From CAG-390 sp045544735 (GTDB lineage: Bacteria; Bacillota; Clostridia; Oscillospirales; CAG-272): 6,754 nucleotides of DNA. Location of the stretch: NCBI GenBank assembly GCA_045544735.1, contig JAZPZM010000123.1, forward strand, positions 1 to 6,754, read 5' to 3'. Below are positions 5,601 to 6,754 of this stretch, piece after piece. The position numbers and the translations under genes are program-made. Position 1 is the first letter of the stretch, and the number at the start of each line of letters is the position of its first letter. The notes under the pieces are model-generated. The model was not told where the DNA came from and did no database searches. It saw only the letters and a program-made list of their open reading frames with translations.

Positions 5601-5972
5601 ATGTATTCAAGACCAAACAGAAGGAATACTCATCACGGCGAGATAGAGCTTCCGCGCGATTACAGCGGAAACGCCTTTATGCCATTTCCCGATCCGCCCG
5701 TTTTGGCGGGGATAAGGGAGGAGAACGAGCAAAAAAAGGTGAGGGAGCGTGAGGATGCGCCCCTCTGCGATGAATGTGCGGACACAAAGGAGGAAGCCGT
5801 GCTTCCCGCGTGCGCCGAGCGCCCCAAGCTTTCGGGGCTTGGCGGGATTTTTGACGGCGAGCTTGGGCTTGAGGAGCTTTTGCTTCTCGGCGTGATATTC
5901 CTGCTTTTTTCGGACTCCTCGCACCGAGATAACGAGCTTCTCATTGCGCTTTTGTTGATATTGGTACTATAA
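5601..5972 (+). CDS. Small protein with YSGNAF motif and hydrophobic C-terminus, third of three
   Basis: I do not recognise this 123-residue protein by function. The start at 5601 is chosen over upstream in-frame codons because AGGAGG (5591-5596) stands 4 bases before it. The N-terminal part is basic and His/Asn-rich, followed by ELPRDYSGNAF (16-26), which looks like a conserved peptide motif. The middle is charged and contains CDEC (56-59), a CxxC pair, with a third Cys at 71. The C-terminal third has two short hydrophobic stretches (about 89-103 and 112-123) separated by SDSSHRDN. They are too short for two ordinary membrane spans but could form a hairpin in or on a membrane, or a self-assembling segment. 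There is no N-terminal signal peptide. A spore-coat or membrane-associated role is only a guess. Confidence 0.78.
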   Translation: MYSRPNRRNTHHGEIELPRDYSGNAFMPFPDPPVLAGIREENEQKKVREREDAPLCDECADTKEEAVLPACAERPKLSGLGGIFDGELGLEELLLLGVIFLLFSDSSHRDNELLIALLLILVL

Positions 5973-5997
5973 AATCCTCTGTATTTTGGGGAGAAAT

Positions 5998-6033
5998 CAC
6001 CACCAAGGAAGTTCTTTGGTGGTGTTGTTTTTT
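5998..6033 (+). terminator. Rho-independent terminator of the three-gene cluster
   Basis: The 9-bp stem CACCACCAA (5998-6006) and TTGGTGGTG (6016-6024) has a 9-base loop and is followed by the T-rich tract TTGTTTTTT (6025-6033). It starts 25 bases after the last stop codon and ends the plus-strand unit before the repeat region. Confidence 0.9.
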
Positions 6034-6051
6034 GTGAGCGAATCAAAGAAA

Positions 6052-6084
6052 GCGGGAATAGCGTACTTTTTAGCGTCATTCCGC
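6052..6084 (+). repeat. 33-bp module, copy 1
   Basis: It begins GCGGGAATAGCG and ends GCGTCATTCCGC. The start and end are partly complementary, so each unit can form an imperfect hairpin. Further copies lie at 6099-6131, 6173-6205 and, inverted, 6677-6709. All four are 33 bp with variable centres. Confidence 0.8.
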
Positions 6085-6098
6085 TGGCGCTTAAACGT

Positions 6099-6131
6099 GC
6101 GGGAATAGCGCACTCACCTGCGTCATCCCGC
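6099..6131 (+). repeat. 33-bp module, copy 2
   Basis: It begins GCGGGAATAGCG and ends GCGTCATCCCGC. The change TTCCGC to TCCCGC at the right end restores pairing with the GCGGGA left end, giving a 6-bp outer stem plus an inner CGCA/TGCG stem. Confidence 0.8.
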
Positions 6132-6171
6132 AGACGCGGCGCGGTGTTCGGTTACGCGATATCATCAAGGT

Positions 6172-6289
6172 GGCGGGAACAGCGCACTCTCGCGCGTCAT
6201 TCCGAAGCTCCGACGAGCTACTTCGAGGAGGAGCGAGCGAATCTCGCAAAAATTCCGCAGAATTTTTGCGCTTGATGTTCGCACCAAAC
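6172..6289 (+). repeat. 118-bp structured repeat, left copy
   Basis: It contains the third 33-bp module (6173-6205) followed by two hairpins. The first is GCTCC (6207-6211) with GGAGC (6230-6234), continuing with two mismatches. The second is a perfect 10-bp stem, 6245-6254 with 6261-6270, around CCGCAG. It aligns gap-free with the complement of 6593-6710 at 93 of 118 positions by hand count. The middle segment GACGAGCTACTTCGAG is identical in both copies. Confidence 0.88.
6245..6270 (+). repeat. 10-bp hairpin with CCGCAG loop, left copy
   Basis: The arms CGCAAAAATT (6245-6254) and AATTTTTGCG (6261-6270) are perfectly complementary. The stem sequence differs from the right copy at five of ten pairs, each on both strands, while the loop is unchanged. 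Confidence 0.9.
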
Positions 6290-6350
6290 TTGACCCTTTC
6301 GGACTCCCGCCGTGTGCTTTGGCTATACTGAATATTCGTACTAACAATTT

Positions 6351-6528
6351 GCCTCGCCCTTTGGGAGAGGTAGCGAAGCGGCGCGAGGGGAGTGAATGAC
6401 ACCACGGGGTGGTGTCAGAGCCCGAGCGTGACCGAGCCGAAGCGAGAATTGGCACGCGGAGCGTGACGGAGAGGGCTTTCGCGCCCCCTCTCAGTCGCTT
6501 CGCGCCAGCTCTCCCTGAGGGAGAGCCT
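6351..6528. repeat. MITE-like palindromic element nested between the 118-bp copies
   Basis: The ends are imperfect inverted repeats of about 40 bases. The left end (6351-6390) carries CCCTTTGGGAGAGG, then GCGAAGCG, then GAGGGG. The complement of the right end (about 6485-6527) carries CCCTCAGGGAGAG, then GCGAAGCG, then GAGGGG. Inside are a perfect 9-bp hairpin (6397-6417), a smaller one (CACGC-GGA-GCGTG, 6453-6465) and the direct repeat GAGCGTGAC (6424-6432 and 6459-6467, the second as GAGCGTGAC). There is no transposase. Such CTCTCC...GGGAGAG palindromes are, to my recollection, common between genes of gut clostridia. Confidence 0.7.
6397..6417. repeat. Perfect 9-bp hairpin inside the nested element
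   Basis: TGACACCAC (6397-6405) and GTGGTGTCA (6409-6417) pair perfectly around GGG. Neither strand has a U-tract after it, so it is not a terminator. Confidence 0.85.
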
Positions 6529-6570
6529 TATATGTGCAAGCACCGCAAATACTTCATAGCCGTGTTTTTT

Positions 6571-6604
6571 GGTGCTAATCCCTAATAAATGGGTTGGGTG
6601 CTAA
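6571..6604 (+). repeat. Short direct repeat GGTGCTAA
   Basis: GGTGCTAA occurs at 6571-6578 and 6597-6604, 26 bases apart. The second copy overlaps the outer end of the right 118-bp element. It could be a remnant of an insertion or slippage event, or chance at this length. Confidence 0.45.
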
Positions 6605-6710
6605 CATCAGGCGCCGTTTTTCTGCGGAAAAACGGCGAGATTCGCTCGTTCTGACTCGAAGTAGCTCGTCAGAACTTCGGAATGACGCTAAAGGGTTCGC
6701 CGTTCCCGCC
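6593..6710 (-). repeat. 118-bp structured repeat, right copy (inverted)
   Basis: This is the reverse complement of the element at 6172-6289. Its first hairpin is a perfect 8-bp stem here (6648-6655 with 6668-6675, loop of 12), and its second is a perfect 10-bp stem (6612-6621 with 6628-6637). It contains the fourth 33-bp module (6677-6709). Similarity may extend about 5 bases further outward on both sides. Confidence 0.88.
6612..6637 (-). repeat. 10-bp hairpin with CCGCAG loop, right copy
   Basis: The plus-strand arms CGCCGTTTTT (6612-6621) and AAAAACGGCG (6628-6637) are perfectly complementary around CTGCGG, which is CCGCAG on the minus strand. Compared with the left copy, five pairs are changed and all remain paired. 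Confidence 0.9.
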
Positions 6711-6754
6711 ATCTTAACGCATAGCAATATGCTAAAAGTACACTTTTTTCTCAA

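Larger units (their letters stand above)
6034..6754. other. Gene-free repeat region
   Basis: No coding sequence with a ribosome binding site and protein-like composition is visible here on either strand; the open frames that exist read through inverted repeats. The stretch is built from palindromic repeats: three direct copies and one inverted copy of a 33-bp module, a pair of 118-bp inverted elements, and a nested palindromic element. The last 40 bases contain small palindromes (TAGCA-ATA-TGCTA, 6722-6734) and no recognisable gene start. Confidence 0.75.

Noticed and set aside
6052..6205. Possible CRISPR array from three copies of a 33-bp repeat
   Set aside because: The gaps between copies are uneven (14 and 41 bases), the copies vary in the centre, one further copy is inverted, and there are no cas genes or leader in view.
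6091..6455. Two minus-strand ORFs (104 and 96 codons) in the repeat region
   Set aside because: They run through the 33-bp modules, hairpins and the nested element, have Arg/Ser-rich composition typical of translated repeats, and lack ribosome binding sites.

Overview
The window looks like chromosome of an anaerobic, low-to-mid G+C Firmicute, most likely a gut-type clostridium (Oscillospirales-like). This is inferred from five things: a tRNA block with encoded CCA ends in the order Val-Asp-Phe-Gly-Cys, a clear SpoVG, strong AGGAGG-type ribosome binding sites, sigma-A-type promoters, and the palindromic intergenic repeats at the right end. Species cannot be fixed from the sequence alone.

Layout, left to right. 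Positions 1-69 hold palindromic, G+C-rich DNA with no gene. Positions 107-556 are a five-gene tRNA operon on the minus strand. It has a near-consensus promoter at 599-627, A-tracts upstream of that, and a 17-bp hairpin terminator at 70-107. Positions 704-3798 are a minus-strand operon murC - methyltransferase - hslO (4-base ATGA overlap, then an 18-base gap), which couples peptidoglycan precursor synthesis to a small-molecule-type methyltransferase and the redox chaperone Hsp33. A 191-base AT-rich region separates murC from the divergent spoVG (3990-4298), which ends in a compact GAAA-loop terminator. A YfcE/MJ0936-type phosphodiesterase (4337-4855, minus) converges on spoVG. It is divergent from a plus-strand cluster of three small unrecognised genes (4995-5972), tightly packed with strong ribosome binding sites and closed by a terminator at 5998-6033.

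From 6034 to the end (about 720 bases) I see no gene. The stretch is a composite of palindromic repeats. Three direct copies and one inverted copy of a 33-bp module are present. Two 118-bp elements lie in inverted orientation and align without gaps at 93/118 identical bases. Between them sits a different MITE-like palindrome of about 178 bp. The two 118-bp copies differ in a 10-bp stem by five fully compensated base-pair changes around an invariant CCGCAG loop. This is direct evidence within the window that the stem pairing itself is preserved, and it is the most interesting signal here.

How the parts work together: murC, spoVG and possibly the phosphodiesterase are housekeeping or cell-envelope and division genes expressed from back-to-back promoters. 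The tRNA operon is independent, though no convincing terminator separates it from hslO upstream. The small-gene trio may belong to a sporulation or envelope programme, but that is inference only.
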